Assembly: GCA_002840125.1 (NCBI GenBank)
Contig: PGZF01000005.1
Location: 496,001 to 560,000 of the forward strand
Source: Gammaproteobacteria bacterium HGW-Gammaproteobacteria-15
Lineage (GTDB): Bacteria; Pseudomonadota; Gammaproteobacteria; Enterobacterales; Alteromonadaceae
Reading direction: 5' to 3'
DNA length: 64,000 bases
This document shows, one piece after another, positions 54,773 to 64,000 of the stretch. Position numbers and translations under genes: made by a program. Below the pieces are notes generated by a model. It was not told where the DNA came from. It made no database searches and saw only the letters and a program-made list of their open reading frames with translations. Position 1 is the stretch's first letter, and every line of letters begins with the position of its first letter.

Positions 54773-56194
54773 TCATTCCATCTGGGTAATGGTCTGGCTG
54801 AACACCGCAGTTTGCGGCCGTTTACCAAACCAATGTAAGTCCTGCTGCAAGCTTACCACTTCGCCAATAACTAGCAAAGCCGGCGAGCCGAGCTGGTAGT
54901 GCGCAATAAGCTGCGCCAGTTGATCCAGGCTACCGGTAACAACGCGCTGCTCGCTGCGGGTACCGTTCTCAATAATGGCGACCGGCGTATTTGCCGCCCG
55001 GCCAGCCAGTAGTAACTGCTGCTGAATATGGGCGGCTTTTATCAGCCCCATATAGATCACCAGCGTTTGATTAGCTTTACTCATGCTGTGCCAGTCAGGC
55101 TCGCTGCCATCCGGCCGGCAATGGCCGGTAACAAACTGCACACTTTGCGCATGATCGCGGTGGGTGAGCGGTATACCGGCATAAGCTGCACAACCGGCAG
55201 CCGCGGTAACGCCAGGCACTACCTGAAAGGCAATATTGTGCGGTATCAGCGCCTGAATTTCCTCGCCGCCACGGCCAAAAATAAAGGGGTCACCACCTTT
55301 TAAGCGGCAAACTTTTTTACCGGCCAGCGCTAAATCAATCAGCAATTGGTTGGTATCCTGCTGTGGCACAGAGTGATCACCAGCTTTTTTGCCGACGCAA
55401 ATGCGCTCGGCATCGCGCCGCACCAGCTCCATAATGGGTGCCGACACTAAGTAGTCGTACACCACTACATCAGCCTGTTGCATCAGCTGCAAGGCTTTTA
55501 ACGTCAGCAGCTCCGGGTCGCCCGGGCCGGCACCCACCACATAAACTTCACCGGCTTGTTGCTGTGGCTGGTCCAGTAATTGCTGCAAGCGTTGTTCGGC
55601 GTTTTTCAGTTGGTTTGCCTGCACATCACGCACCACATCTGAATCAAATACACTTTCCCAAAACTGCCGCCGGGCAGCAAAACCGCGGATTTTCGCTTTT
55701 ACCTGATCACGAAAGCGGCCAACTAATTCTGCCAGGGGCCCTAAATGCTGCGGCAATAAGGTTTCGAGTTTTTCACGCAAGCGTCGCGCCAGCACCGGGG
55801 CAGTACCAAAGCTGGAGATAGCAATTAATATCGGGCTGCGGTCAATGATCGACGGAAAGATAAAGCCGCATTTGGGCTGATCGTCTACCGTGTTAACCAG
55901 CATATTGCGCGCCGTGGCGGCGTCATATACCGCGGCGTTAACAGCATCAATATCGGTAGCGGCAATAACCAGCAACTTGCCATCAAGCAGGCCCGGTTCA
56001 AAATAGCCATTGATCAGCTCGGCTTTACCCTCCAACTGCCACTGCACAAACTCTGCAGCAAATTGTGGCGCGACTACGGTCAGTTTGGCACCGGCGCTAA
56101 GCAAAGTACCGGCTTTGCGCAGCGCTACCGAACCGCCGCCGACAATCAGCACCGGTTTATCGGTTAACTTTACAAATAAGGGTAAGTACTGCAC
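54773..56194 (-). CDS. cysG: Siroheme synthase CysG
   Basis: Makes siroheme, the cofactor of sulfite reductase, from uroporphyrinogen III. N-terminal dehydrogenase/ferrochelatase (1-about 210; [18 protein letters not shown]) is fused to a methyltransferase (about 215-460; [32 protein letters not shown]). The GTG start matches the family opening QYLPLFVKL. 473 aa is full length. It is the first gene of the cysG-D-N-permease-C operon, matching cofactor supply for CysI. Confidence 0.95.
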   Translation of the reverse strand: MQYLPLFVKLTDKPVLIVGGGSVALRKAGTLLSAGAKLTVVAPQFAAEFVQWQLEGKAELINGYFEPGLLDGKLLVIAATDIDAVNAAVYDAATARNMLVNTVDDQPKCGFIFPSIIDRSPILIAISSFGTAPVLARRLREKLETLLPQHLGPLAELVGRFRDQVKAKIRGFAARRQFWESVFDSDVVRDVQANQLKNAEQRLQQLLDQPQQQAGEVYVVGAGPGDPELLTLKALQLMQQADVVVYDYLVSAPIMELVRRDAERICVGKKAGDHSVPQQDTNQLLIDLALAGKKVCRLKGGDPFIFGRGGEEIQALIPHNIAFQVVPGVTAAAGCAAYAGIPLTHRDHAQSVQFVTGHCRPDGSEPDWHSMSKANQTLVIYMGLIKAAHIQQQLLLAGRAANTPVAIIENGTRSEQRVVTGSLDQLAQLIAHYQLGSPALLVIGEVVSLQQDLHWFGKRPQTAVFSQTITQME

Positions 56195-56354
56195 ACCAGC
56201 TCCTGCTGTCAGGTTGCTACTTGAATTTCAAGCTTGCAGCATAGCCGTCTGTATGGCTTTTATAAAATAGTTAATTACGCTCAGATATAACTAAAAGGAA
56301 TTAATGGAAAGATTGTAATAAGTGGAATTGTAATAAGCAGCGCTAAAGCCGGAG

Positions 56355-56383
56355 CAAAAAAAACGGCAACCGAAGTTGCCGTT
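56355..56383 (-). terminator. Terminator after ahpF
   Basis: On the minus strand, AACGGCAAC-TTCG-GTTGCCGTT, a 9 bp stem with a TTCG tetraloop, runs into a T tract of eight. It is 43 nt after the ahpF stop. A textbook Rho-independent terminator. Confidence 0.93.
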
Positions 56384-56425
56384 AAAGCTACAGAGAGAGT
56401 GAAGCTAAATTGTTACGCTATCCGC

Positions 56426-57970
56426 TTACTGGCGGATCATATAATCGAAAGCACCCAGGGCGGCAGTAGCACCAGAGCCCATGGCGATAATAATTTGCTT
56501 GTACGGTGCGGTAGTGGCATCACCGGCAGCAAACACGCCAGGCAGTGAAGTTTGGCCACGTTCGTCTATGATGATCTCACCGCGCGGTGATAATTCCACG
56601 GCACCACGTAACCATTCGGTGTTAGGCACTAAACCTATCTGCACAAAGATGCCAGCCAGTGCAACATGATGTGCTTCACCGGTTTTTCGGTCAGTGTAGT
56701 TAATACCGGTTACACGGCTACCATCGCCAGTGACTTCGGTAGACTGCGCTTCAGTGATAATAGTGATATTGCCCATCGATTTGGCTTTTTTCACCAGTAC
56801 CGCATCAGCACGTAATTCAGCAGCAAATTCCAGCACGGTAACATGTTCAACAATACCAGCTAAGTCAATCGCGGCTTCAATACCGGAGTTACCGCCGCCA
56901 ATTACGGCAACCTTTTTGCCTTTAAACAGCGGGCCGTCACAGTGTGGGCAGTACGCCACACCTTTGCCACGGTATTCCTGCTCGCCAGGCACATTCATTT
57001 CTCGCCAGCGCGCACCCGGGCTTAAAATAACCGTTTTGCTGTTAAGTACGGCGCCGTTTTGCAACTCCAGCTGTACCTTACCGGTTTTGCTTAAGCGCAC
57101 TGCACGCTGGTTGTTCATAATATCCACGTTATATTCGCGTACATGGGCTTCCAGGCTGTTTACCAGCTTTGGCCCTTCGGTGTACTGCACCGAAATAAAG
57201 TTTTCGATACCCACGGTATCTGCTACCTGGCCACCAAAACGCTCGGCGACAATACCGGTGTTTAAGCCTTTACGGGCAGCGTAGATAGAGGCTGCTGCAC
57301 CGGCCGGGCCACCGCCCACTACCAGTACATCAAAGTCAGCTTTGTTTTTTAGCGCTTCTGCCTGGCGTTTTTCCGCGTTCACATCCAGTTTCTGGATGAT
57401 TTTTTCCAGCGTAATGGCGCCTTGTGAAAACAGCTCGCCGTTTAAGTACACTGATGGCACGGCCATAATGTTTTTCTCGGCCACTTCCTGCTGGAACATA
57501 GCACCGTCAATCATTACGTTAGTAATGCCGGGGTTAATCGCCGACATAATATTCAGCGCTTGTACCACTTCCGGGCAAGTTTGGCAGCTTAACGACACAT
57601 AGGTTTCAAAGGCGAAGCTGCCCTGTAGCTGACGGATTTGCTCAATGGTGTCGGCTGCGACTTTAATCGGGTGGCCACCACTGTGCAGCAGCGCCAGCAC
57701 TAAAGAGGTAAATTCGTGGCCCAACGGCACACCGGCAAAGGTGATATGGGTGTCGTTAGCCACCGACCGCACCAGCATCGCTGGCTTGCGTGTCAGGGCG
57801 TTGTCATCGCGGCGCAATGACACTAAATCAGATAACTCAGCAATATCGGTTGCCAGTTGATTTACTTCAGCAGCTTTGGCGCTATCGTCTAAAGATACCA
57901 CCAGCTCTACCTCGGTTTTCAGGTTCTGCAGATAGGTTTTTAATTGTTGCTTCAGGTTAGTATCTAACAT
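56426..57970 (-). CDS. ahpF: Alkyl hydroperoxide reductase subunit F
   Basis: NADH-dependent flavoprotein disulfide reductase for AhpC. N-terminal thioredoxin-like domain with C129-QT-C132; FAD domain ([22 protein letters not shown]); NADH domain with C341-PH-C344. These spacings match the E. coli enzyme. 514 aa from the ATG at 57970, which has GGGAG upstream; the frame runs to 58027 without homology. Confidence 0.96.
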   Translation of the reverse strand: MLDTNLKQQLKTYLQNLKTEVELVVSLDDSAKAAEVNQLATDIAELSDLVSLRRDDNALTRKPAMLVRSVANDTHITFAGVPLGHEFTSLVLALLHSGGHPIKVAADTIEQIRQLQGSFAFETYVSLSCQTCPEVVQALNIMSAINPGITNVMIDGAMFQQEVAEKNIMAVPSVYLNGELFSQGAITLEKIIQKLDVNAEKRQAEALKNKADFDVLVVGGGPAGAAASIYAARKGLNTGIVAERFGGQVADTVGIENFISVQYTEGPKLVNSLEAHVREYNVDIMNNQRAVRLSKTGKVQLELQNGAVLNSKTVILSPGARWREMNVPGEQEYRGKGVAYCPHCDGPLFKGKKVAVIGGGNSGIEAAIDLAGIVEHVTVLEFAAELRADAVLVKKAKSMGNITIITEAQSTEVTGDGSRVTGINYTDRKTGEAHHVALAGIFVQIGLVPNTEWLRGAVELSPRGEIIIDERGQTSLPGVFAAGDATTAPYKQIIIAMGSGATAALGAFDYMIRQ

Positions 57971-58076
57971 AAAAACTCCCGGAAAATTAACTGGGTAAAT
58001 AATAAGACGATAAAAAATCAGCGTCACAAAGCCTCAGCCTGTAAAACAGACTGTGAATATTCAGTTTTGGGGTAAG

Positions 58077-58118
58077 CCGGGCAGGTGTTGCCTGCCCGGA
58101 TACCAAACCGGAGTTTGG
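58077..58118 (-). promoter_or_regulatory. Hairpins in the ahpC-ahpF gap
   Basis: CCGGGCAGG-(5 nt)-CCTGCCCGG (58077-58099) and CCAAAC-CGGA-GTTTGG (58103-58118) are perfect stems in the 227 bp gap; weaker ones (CTGCAG-TAA-CTGCAG type) lie nearer ahpC. No T tract follows, so they may slow exonucleases or partly stop transcription, keeping ahpC above ahpF. Confidence 0.5.
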
Positions 58119-58197
58119 CAGAGGGAAGCTGAGCTACAGCTTCTTAATGCAGGCTGTAACCAGATCCCGCTGCAGTAACTGCAGCTTGTTGCACTAC

Positions 58198-58764
58198 TTA
58201 GATCTTACCAACCAGATCCAGTGATGGAGCCAGAGTAGCTTCACCCGGTGTCCACTTAGCTGGGCATACTTCGCCATCATGGTTAGCAACATACTGTGCA
58301 GCCTGTACTTTACGGAACAGTTCTGCAGCTGAGCGGCCGATACCTAAGTCGTGAATTTCAGCAACTTTGATTTCGCCTTCAGGGTTAATTACGAAAGTAC
58401 CACGCAGTGCTAAACCTTCTTCTTCGATCATTACACCGAAATTACGGGTGATAGCGCCAGTTGGGTCGCCAATCATCGGGTAGGTGATTTTCTTGATGGT
58501 TTCAGACGCATCGTGCCATGCTTTGTGCGTGAAATGCGTGTCAGTAGATACTGAGTACACTTCAACACCGATTTCCTGGAACTTAGCGTAAAAATCAGCC
58601 AGGTCGCCTAATTCAGTCGGGCATACGAATGTGAAGTCAGCCGGGTAAAATACTACTACTGACCATTTGCCTGCTAAGTCTTGCTCAGTAACTGGTACGA
58701 ATTTACCCTGGTGGAATGCAGTAGCTTTAAACGGCTTGATTTTAGTGTTGATAATAGAAGACAT
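58198..58764 (-). CDS. ahpC: Alkyl hydroperoxide reductase subunit C (peroxiredoxin)
   Basis: Typical 2-Cys peroxiredoxin reducing peroxides. Peroxidatic C48 ([12 protein letters not shown]), resolving C167 ([11 protein letters not shown]). Length 188 aa as in E. coli. AAAGGAG lies before the ATG. It is read from a good sigma-70 promoter and followed by ahpF. OxyR control is likely from the family, but no clear OxyR site is seen. Confidence 0.97.
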   Translation of the reverse strand: MSSIINTKIKPFKATAFHQGKFVPVTEQDLAGKWSVVVFYPADFTFVCPTELGDLADFYAKFQEIGVEVYSVSTDTHFTHKAWHDASETIKKITYPMIGDPTGAITRNFGVMIEEEGLALRGTFVINPEGEIKVAEIHDLGIGRSAAELFRKVQAAQYVANHDGEVCPAKWTPGEATLAPSLDLVGKI

Positions 58765-58812
58765 AGTCTTACTCCTTTAGGTTGGTTCACAGGTAATGTT
58801 TCAACTGCAGCC

Positions 58813-58840
58813 AGTGTACCGTGCTGCAATCAGTTGTCAA
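58813..58840 (-). promoter_or_regulatory. Sigma-70 promoter of ahpC
   Basis: On the minus strand TTGACA (58835-58840), 16 bp, TACACT (58813-58818), about 50 bp before the ahpC ATG. Upstream is an A/T-rich stretch that could serve as UP element. Confidence 0.7.
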
Positions 58841-58964
58841 AACGAATAAAACAAATTAATTTAATCGTTTTTTTTGATGAAAAATACTTTTGCCGCTTGT
58901 TCAGCCTACGCTTAGCTACACTATGGCATTGTGCTTTAGCCACAAAACGCACCAGGAGCCTGTT

Positions 58965-59348
58965 ATGTTTACTAAGCATTTTATCTGTACTGTTGCAGCT
59001 TGCTGTCTGCTGCTGTTAGTTACCGCCTGCCAGCAATTAAGCTTACCGCAAGGCCAATACCAGCAACTAAACAACGACACTACTCTCAAACCGCTGCGCC
59101 TTAGCCTACAGGACAACCGCCTGACAGGTTTTACCGGTTGCAACAACATGATTGGTAATTACAGCATAGATGAGGGCAGTTTGGTGGTTTCTCAACTGGC
59201 CAGTACTATGATGGCATGTTCAGAACCTATAATGCAGCGCGAACAAGAGTTCAGCACTTTTTTGCAAAGCAAACCCAAAGTAATGTTTAACAATAATGTG
59301 ATGACATTACGTAAAGATGACGCTGAATATCAGTTTGAATTGTTGTGA
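58965..59348 (+). CDS. META/HslJ-like lipoprotein
   Basis: 127 aa lipoprotein; lipobox VTAC (Cys near 22). The META-domain pattern is LRLSLQDNRLTGFTGCNNMIGNY followed by STMMACSEPIMQREQEF. E. coli HslJ is a related heat-induced outer-membrane protein. The ATG at 58965 has GGAG upstream. Divergent from ahpC; its 3' end overlaps the convergent next gene by 19 bp. Confidence 0.88.
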   Translation: MFTKHFICTVAACCLLLLVTACQQLSLPQGQYQQLNNDTTLKPLRLSLQDNRLTGFTGCNNMIGNYSIDEGSLVVSQLASTMMACSEPIMQREQEFSTFLQSKPKVMFNNNVMTLRKDDAEYQFELL

Positions 59349-60088
59349 ATATAAAGCTGCATTAAACGCTGATACTCGCCGTTGGCATATAGCTCGTCTA
59401 GTGCGAGCTGTAATTTTTCGACCGTTTCGTTGGGTACTGCTAGATTTAGCGCCAGATAATTAGCCCCCACTACAGATAAATCCAGTACCGGCTCAATGCT
59501 GTCCAGGGTTTCGTTATATTTTGCCAGCCAAACCGGCAAGATAAGCTCAGAGCCGATCAGTAAATCCACTTTGCCTTGCAAAAATAAACCTACAGCATCT
59601 GCCTTGGCCGTAAGGCCGAGCAAATTAACACCATGCTCAAAGCCCTGGCTTTGTAAATACAGTTCATACACATCGCCCCGCGCAACCGCCACCACATAGC
59701 GTTTTGCCTCTTCCAGCGTTGCGGGGTTAATATCAGGCCGGCTTTTTAACCGGTACATATTGGCATGCGAATGCGCCAGCGGCCCAACCCATTTAAACAG
59801 CGGCTCGCGCAGGGCATTACGCGATGTAGAGTACACGGCCGCTGCCGGCTCTTTTTGCGCCGCGTCATAAGCACGCAACCAGGGGTAAAGTAAGAAAGTA
59901 CAATTTAAGCCTGCTTTTTCGCAGCTCAGCCTTACCAATTCGGTGTTAATGCCGGTAACAGCGTCACTGGCCAGATAGCTGTAAGGCGGGAAATGCTCAG
60001 TGTAAATGGTCAGTTGGCCACTCATCGGCGCAGCACCTGTCAAAAACACTGACATTACAACAACTAAGCCTGACCAGATTTTCCGCAT
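59330..60088 (-). CDS. Periplasmic solute-binding protein family 3-like
   Basis: 252 aa with signal peptide (IWSGLVVVMSVFLTGAAP). The SBP_bac_3-type pattern is LTIYTEHFPPYSYLASDAVTGINTELVRL and GKVDLLIGSELILPVWLAK. No ABC permease gene is nearby, so it may be an orphan sensor/binding protein; the ligand is unknown. Its last bases overlap the META-protein gene end-to-end. Confidence 0.82.
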   Translation of the reverse strand: MRKIWSGLVVVMSVFLTGAAPMSGQLTIYTEHFPPYSYLASDAVTGINTELVRLSCEKAGLNCTFLLYPWLRAYDAAQKEPAAAVYSTSRNALREPLFKWVGPLAHSHANMYRLKSRPDINPATLEEAKRYVVAVARGDVYELYLQSQGFEHGVNLLGLTAKADAVGLFLQGKVDLLIGSELILPVWLAKYNETLDSIEPVLDLSVVGANYLALNLAVPNETVEKLQLALDELYANGEYQRLMQLYIHNNSN

Positions 60089-60176
60089 ACCCTAATTCTG
60101 CCTTAGTAACACTACTGATCGTGACTATGGCAGAGACTGCACAAAAGTAACATTAGTTTTTTTGCCGCGGCCGCGG

Positions 60177-60938
60177 TTAAATACCATCACCATCTACGTG
60201 CAGGCCGCACTCACGGCCAAAGCCGTTAAAGCGGGTGTCTTCTTCGCTCATCCCCAGTTCCAGCTTTTGCGTGGAGTGAGTATCGCCGACTGAAACATAG
60301 CCTTGCTCCCATAACGGGTGGTAGCTTAAGCCGTGTTCTTTTAAGTAATAAAACACGTCTTTATTACTCCAGTCGATAATTGGCTGAATTTTTACCACGC
60401 CACGGCTGATCTCAACAATCGCCTTATCGGCACGGCTGCTGCTTTGGCTGCGGCGCAGGCCGGTAAACCAACTGCCAACATTCAGTTCCCGCAAGGCACG
60501 TTGCATCGGCTCTACTTTATTCAGTTGGTTGTACTGCTTAATGCCCTCGGCGCTTTGCCATAATTTGCCAAAGCGTGCTTCCTGCCAGGCCGGGCTTAAT
60601 TGTGCCCGGTATACTTTCAGCTTCAGCTTAAGTTGCTCAGTGAGCTGGTCAATAAACTGATAGGTTTCCGGAAACAAATAACCGGTATCGGTTAATACCA
60701 CCGGGATATCCGGCTGTTGCTGTGTTACCAGATGCAACATCACCGCTGCCTGAATACCAAAGCTGGAGCTGAGCATCGGGTTTTGCGGCAGGTTGTGCAG
60801 CGCCCAGCGCACCCGCTCTGCCGCGCTTAGCGGCGTCAGCAGATGGTTAATTTCAGCCAGCCAGGCCTGCTGCGTAGCATCATCCTGCTGCAGAATAGCG
60901 CTGTAATCTGTGTGTTGTGACTTAGCTATGGAAGTCAT
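60177..60938 (-). CDS. cysH: Phosphoadenylylsulfate reductase
   Basis: Reduces PAPS to sulfite with thioredoxin. PP-loop region [32 protein letters not shown], and the active-site Cys244 in RECGLH. No extra iron-sulfur cysteines (CC...CxxC) are present, so it is the PAPS type, consistent with cysC. 253 aa. It overlaps the cysI end by 17 bp as the last gene of cysJIH. Confidence 0.95.
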   Translation of the reverse strand: MTSIAKSQHTDYSAILQQDDATQQAWLAEINHLLTPLSAAERVRWALHNLPQNPMLSSSFGIQAAVMLHLVTQQQPDIPVVLTDTGYLFPETYQFIDQLTEQLKLKLKVYRAQLSPAWQEARFGKLWQSAEGIKQYNQLNKVEPMQRALRELNVGSWFTGLRRSQSSSRADKAIVEISRGVVKIQPIIDWSNKDVFYYLKEHGLSYHPLWEQGYVSVGDTHSTQKLELGMSEEDTRFNGFGRECGLHVDGDGI

Positions 60939-62643
60939 CTTTTGGCACCACTACCGGTGCTATTACACCGGCCCTAATCACGAAATCACCAAAGCCTTCG
61001 CTGCTGTTATCACGCTCAAGCGCCCAGCGGCCAATTAAGCCATCCAGGGTAGCCAGAATGTCCGTTTCGCTAACGTTATCCAGCAACAGGCGCGGAATGC
61101 GGGTACCTTCGCGGTTACCGCCTAAATACAGGTTGTATTTGCCGGGGCCACGGCCTACCAGGCCAACTTCGGCCAGCATGGCGCGGCCACAGCCGTTCGG
61201 GCAGCCGGTAACACGCAGTACTATATGCTCGTCAGCCAGCTGGTGTTTGCCCAGTAAGGTTTCCACTTTAGTGACCAATTCCGGCAAATAGCGCTCGGCT
61301 TCGGCCATCGCCAGCGGGCAGGTAGGGAAAGATACACAAGCCATCGAGTTTTTACGCTGTTCACTGTGGCCATCGTCAATTAAGCCGTGGGCCCGGGCGA
61401 TAGCTTCAATTTCGGCTTTTTGCGCCGCCGGCACTCCGGCAATAATCAGGTTTTGGTTGGCGGTCATGCGCAAATCACCCTGATGAATAGCGGCAATTTT
61501 TGCTAAGCCGGTTTTCAGCGGCTTGCCCGGGAAATCCAGCACCCGGCCGTTTTCAATAAACAGTGTTAAGTGGTGTTTGCCGTCGATACCCTCTACCCAG
61601 CCGATACGATCCCCGCGGCTGGTAAAGCTGTATGGCAATACAGGCGCAAAGGCCACACCGGTGCGCGCTTCTACTTCGGCGCGAAACGCCTCCAGGCCGA
61701 TGCGGTCGATGGTGTATTTGGTTTTGGCATTTTTACGGTTTGAACGGTTGCCGTAATCGCGCTGCACGGTAACCACATGCTCAGCCACTTTTAGCGTATG
61801 TTCCAGCGCGACATAGCCTAAGTCATCAGCCATGCGCGGGTAGGTGGCATCATCGCCAAAGGTCATGGCTAAACCGCCGCCCACCAGCACGTTGAAGCCT
61901 ACCAGCTGACCGTGTTCGGCTACTGCAACAAAGGTGAGATCGTTGGCATGCACGTCGATATCGTTGTGCGGCGGGATCACCACAGCGGTTTTAAACTTAC
62001 GCGGCAGGTAGCTGTCACCGAGGATTGGCTCTACTTCGGTGGTTTCAACTTTTTCGTCATCCAGCCAAATTTCGGCATAAGCACGGGTTTTCGGCAGTAA
62101 ATGCTCGCTGATTTTCGCCGCCCATTGATACGCTTGTTGATGTAACTCAGACTCTACCGGGTTAGAGGTACACAGCACATTGCGGTTAACGTCGCCCGCG
62201 GTGGCGATAGAATCAATGCCAATGCTGTTCAAAAACTGGTGCATCGGTTTAATATGCGGCTTTAACACGCCGTGAAACTGAAAGGTTTGCCGCGTGGTTA
62301 AGCGGATACTGCCGTACATAGTGTTGTCGGCTGCAAATTTATCAATCGCCAGCCACTGCTGCGGCGTAATAATGCCGCCCGGCATCCGGGCCCGCAGCAT
62401 CACATTGTGCAGCGGCTCCAGTTTTTGCGCGGTACGCTCGGCGCGGATATCACGGTCATCTTGCTGATACATGCCGTGAAAACGGATCAGCATAAAGTTA
62501 TCGCCGTTAAAACCGCCGGTGATCTGATCTTGCAGATCGCTTTCAATAGTGCCGCGTAAATGCTGGCTTTCTGCTTTTAAGCGCTCGTTATCAGACAGTG
62601 CACCCGGTGCCACTAAATCTGGATTAATTGGATACTGGCTCAT
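60922..62643 (-). CDS. cysI: Sulfite reductase hemoprotein beta subunit
   Basis: Reduces sulfite to sulfide using a coupled siroheme and [4Fe-4S] cluster. Cluster cysteines lie in [17 protein letters not shown] and [10 protein letters not shown]. Anion-binding arginines are in [12 protein letters not shown]. Length 573 aa is normal. Start ATG overlaps the cysJ stop (TAATG). Confidence 0.97.
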   Translation of the reverse strand: MSQYPINPDLVAPGALSDNERLKAESQHLRGTIESDLQDQITGGFNGDNFMLIRFHGMYQQDDRDIRAERTAQKLEPLHNVMLRARMPGGIITPQQWLAIDKFAADNTMYGSIRLTTRQTFQFHGVLKPHIKPMHQFLNSIGIDSIATAGDVNRNVLCTSNPVESELHQQAYQWAAKISEHLLPKTRAYAEIWLDDEKVETTEVEPILGDSYLPRKFKTAVVIPPHNDIDVHANDLTFVAVAEHGQLVGFNVLVGGGLAMTFGDDATYPRMADDLGYVALEHTLKVAEHVVTVQRDYGNRSNRKNAKTKYTIDRIGLEAFRAEVEARTGVAFAPVLPYSFTSRGDRIGWVEGIDGKHHLTLFIENGRVLDFPGKPLKTGLAKIAAIHQGDLRMTANQNLIIAGVPAAQKAEIEAIARAHGLIDDGHSEQRKNSMACVSFPTCPLAMAEAERYLPELVTKVETLLGKHQLADEHIVLRVTGCPNGCGRAMLAEVGLVGRGPGKYNLYLGGNREGTRIPRLLLDNVSETDILATLDGLIGRWALERDNSSEGFGDFVIRAGVIAPVVVPKDDFHS

Positions 62644-64000
62644 TAATACACATCCTTCTGATAACGTTTTGCGACACGTAATTCGTCTAAGTAAGCTTGC
62701 GCTTGTTCCGCGGTTTTACCGCCATATTGTTGCACTATATCCAGTAAGGCCTGTTGCACATCTTTTGCCATCCGGTTGGCGTCACCGCAAATATACAGGT
62801 GCGCACCGTCTTGCAGCCATTGCCATACATCACTGCCGTGTTGGCGCAGTTTGTCCTGTACATACACTTTAGCAGCCTGATCGCGGCTAAAGGCTACATC
62901 CAGCTTAGTTAGCAGGCCGCGCTTGAGGTAATTTTGCAGTTCCAGCTGGTATAAAAAGTCCTGGGTAAAATGCGGATTACCGAAAAATAACCAGTTTTTG
63001 CCCGCGGCGCCGTTCGCATCACGCTGTTGTAAAAAGGCACGAAACGGCGCTATGCCAGTGCCAGGGCCAATCATAATCACCGGCGTGTCGTCGTTAGCCG
63101 GTAAACGGAAATTATTGTTGTGCTCAACAAATACTTTTACTTTATCGCCCTCTGCAAGGCGCTCAGCTAAAAAGCCGGAAGCACCACCCAGATGCGGCTG
63201 GCCGTAGGCGTCGTAACGTACCACGCCCACCGTTAAATGTACTTCGTCTTCCACTTCTGCCTGCGCAGAGGCAATAGAGTATAACCGCGGCTGTTGCTTG
63301 CGCAGTGCATCTACCAATTGCTGCGCACTGAGTAAGCCCGGATAGTCACGTACGATATCGATGATCTGCCGCTCGCTAATATAAGCTCGCAGCGTGGCTT
63401 TATCGGCGGCCAGCGCGGTTAAAGCTGCATTATTGGTGGCAGCAGCGTATTTCTCGACAAAAGCCGGATACGACTGGGTTAACTCCAGCTGTTCGGTTAA
63501 TGCCTGTTCTACGGTCAGTTTGTTATCTGACAGCATAACCGGCGTATCACGGGCAATGGCGGTTAACAACAGCAGCTCGCGCACCAGTGCCGGATCGTTA
63601 AGAAAATATACGCCCAGCGCATCGCCCGGCTGATAAGTTAAACCGCTATCAGCTAATGAAATTTCAATATGGCGCACATCTTTAGTGGAGTCGCGGCCGG
63701 TAATTTTCTGGTTAGTGTACAGCTCGGCAGCAAAGGGTTGCTGCTTGCTGTATTGGCTAACGCTACCTGCTGTGGCATCACTCCCCGGCCAGGCAATAAC
63801 CTGCGCCGACGGGGCGGCAGAGGCTTTAAGCTCCGGCTCCAGCTTAGTAACCAGCTGGTTGCTCCAGCTGTCGGCCTGCGTTTGGTAATCGACATCTAAA
63901 TCAATGCGTGGCAGTACTGATGTCGCGCCCAATTCAGCTAAACGCTGATCAAAATCTTGCGCCGTTTTGCAGAAAAACTCATAGCTGGTGTCACCCAGCC
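62643..64000 (-). CDS. cysJ: Sulfite reductase flavoprotein alpha subunit (5' end outside window)
   Basis: Carries electrons from NADPH to CysI. The visible 452 codons begin within the flavodoxin domain ([17 protein letters not shown]), continue in frame past the internal ATG at 63932, then FAD domain ([20 protein letters not shown]) and NADP domain ([27 protein letters not shown]), ending KRYQKDVY. About 150 residues are missing beyond the right edge. Confidence 0.95.
   Translation of the reverse strand, partial: LGDTSYEFFCKTAQDFDQRLAELGATSVLPRIDLDVDYQTQADSWSNQLVTKLEPELKASAAPSAQVIAWPGSDATAGSVSQYSKQQPFAAELYTNQKITGRDSTKDVRHIEISLADSGLTYQPGDALGVYFLNDPALVRELLLLTAIARDTPVMLSDNKLTVEQALTEQLELTQSYPAFVEKYAAATNNAALTALAADKATLRAYISERQIIDIVRDYPGLLSAQQLVDALRKQQPRLYSIASAQAEVEDEVHLTVGVVRYDAYGQPHLGGASGFLAERLAEGDKVKVFVEHNNNFRLPANDDTPVIMIGPGTGIAPFRAFLQQRDANGAAGKNWLFFGNPHFTQDFLYQLELQNYLKRGLLTKLDVAFSRDQAAKVYVQDKLRQHGSDVWQWLQDGAHLYICGDANRMAKDVQQALLDIVQQYGGKTAEQAQAYLDELRVAKRYQKDVY

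Noticed and set aside
60165..60176. 12 bp palindrome CCGCGGCCGCGG after cysH
   Set aside because: It starts right at the stop codon but no T tract follows in the transcript direction, so it is not called a terminator; no other role can be argued.

Overview
The window looks like chromosome from a marine or freshwater gammaproteobacterium of the Alteromonadales type. The best guess is the Rheinheimera/Alishewanella group, inferred from gene families and arrangement (gspCDEF, hslR-hslO, ilvLGMDA with an attenuator, cysJIH, an aryl polyene cluster). No rRNA, tRNA, transposase, prophage or CRISPR array is visible. Most genes are ordinary housekeeping genes in tight operons.

Layout: (1) 18-5847, minus: type II secretion genes gspC-D-E-F. 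(2) 6017-7288, plus: heat-shock genes hslR and hslO, then a convergent FKBP isomerase. (3) 7.7-11.4 kb, an accessory stretch: an antitoxin with a frameshifted ParE-like toxin, arfA with a hairpin inside its reading frame, a glutaredoxin-membrane fusion, two membrane proteins, and a HepT/MntA-like pair. (4) 11.4-20.1 kb, minus: a complete chemosensory operon (receptor, cheY, STAS protein, cheA, second receptor, cheW, cheR, cheD, cheB). (5) 20.2-26.2 kb, minus: branched-chain amino acid operon ilvL-G-M-D-A, with a leader peptide and terminator upstream of ilvG. (6) 26.5-30.6 kb: a DUF1289 protein, a three-lipoprotein operon (CsgG-like, DUF4810, DUF799), a periplasmic catalase-like protein and a phosphopantetheinyl transferase.

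(7) 30.8-46.9 kb, plus: an 18-gene aryl polyene pigment cluster in which almost every gene overlaps or abuts the next. It encodes two acyl carrier proteins, two complete ketosynthases plus a short ketosynthase-like partner, a ketoreductase, two hot-dog dehydratases, an AMP ligase, a Tyr/Phe ammonia-lyase-type enzyme, three lipid/glycosyl transferases, a thioesterase, a LolA-like carrier, an MMPL exporter, a lipoprotein, and a flavoprotein with the WxWxIP motif and lysine of flavin-dependent halogenases. The likely route is aromatic amino acid to arylacrylate, then ACP loading, polyene extension, attachment to a lipid and export to the outer membrane. The divergent phosphopantetheinyl transferase probably activates the ACPs.

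(8) 46.9-49.1 kb: a small secreted protein, an unexplained 370 bp stretch, a START-domain protein and rsuA. (9) 49.1-64 kb, minus: sulfate assimilation (cysQ, cysC, an SLC13 permease, cysN, cysD, cysG, then cysH, cysI and an edge-truncated cysJ), interrupted by ahpC/ahpF, a META-domain lipoprotein and a solute-binding protein.

The most interesting non-coding signal is a roughly 100 bp dispersed element, present three times (22.06, 26.36 and 49.96 kb). Its core is conserved, while its outer stems differ in sequence and keep their pairing. All functional assignments come from reading the sequence; no database search was run.
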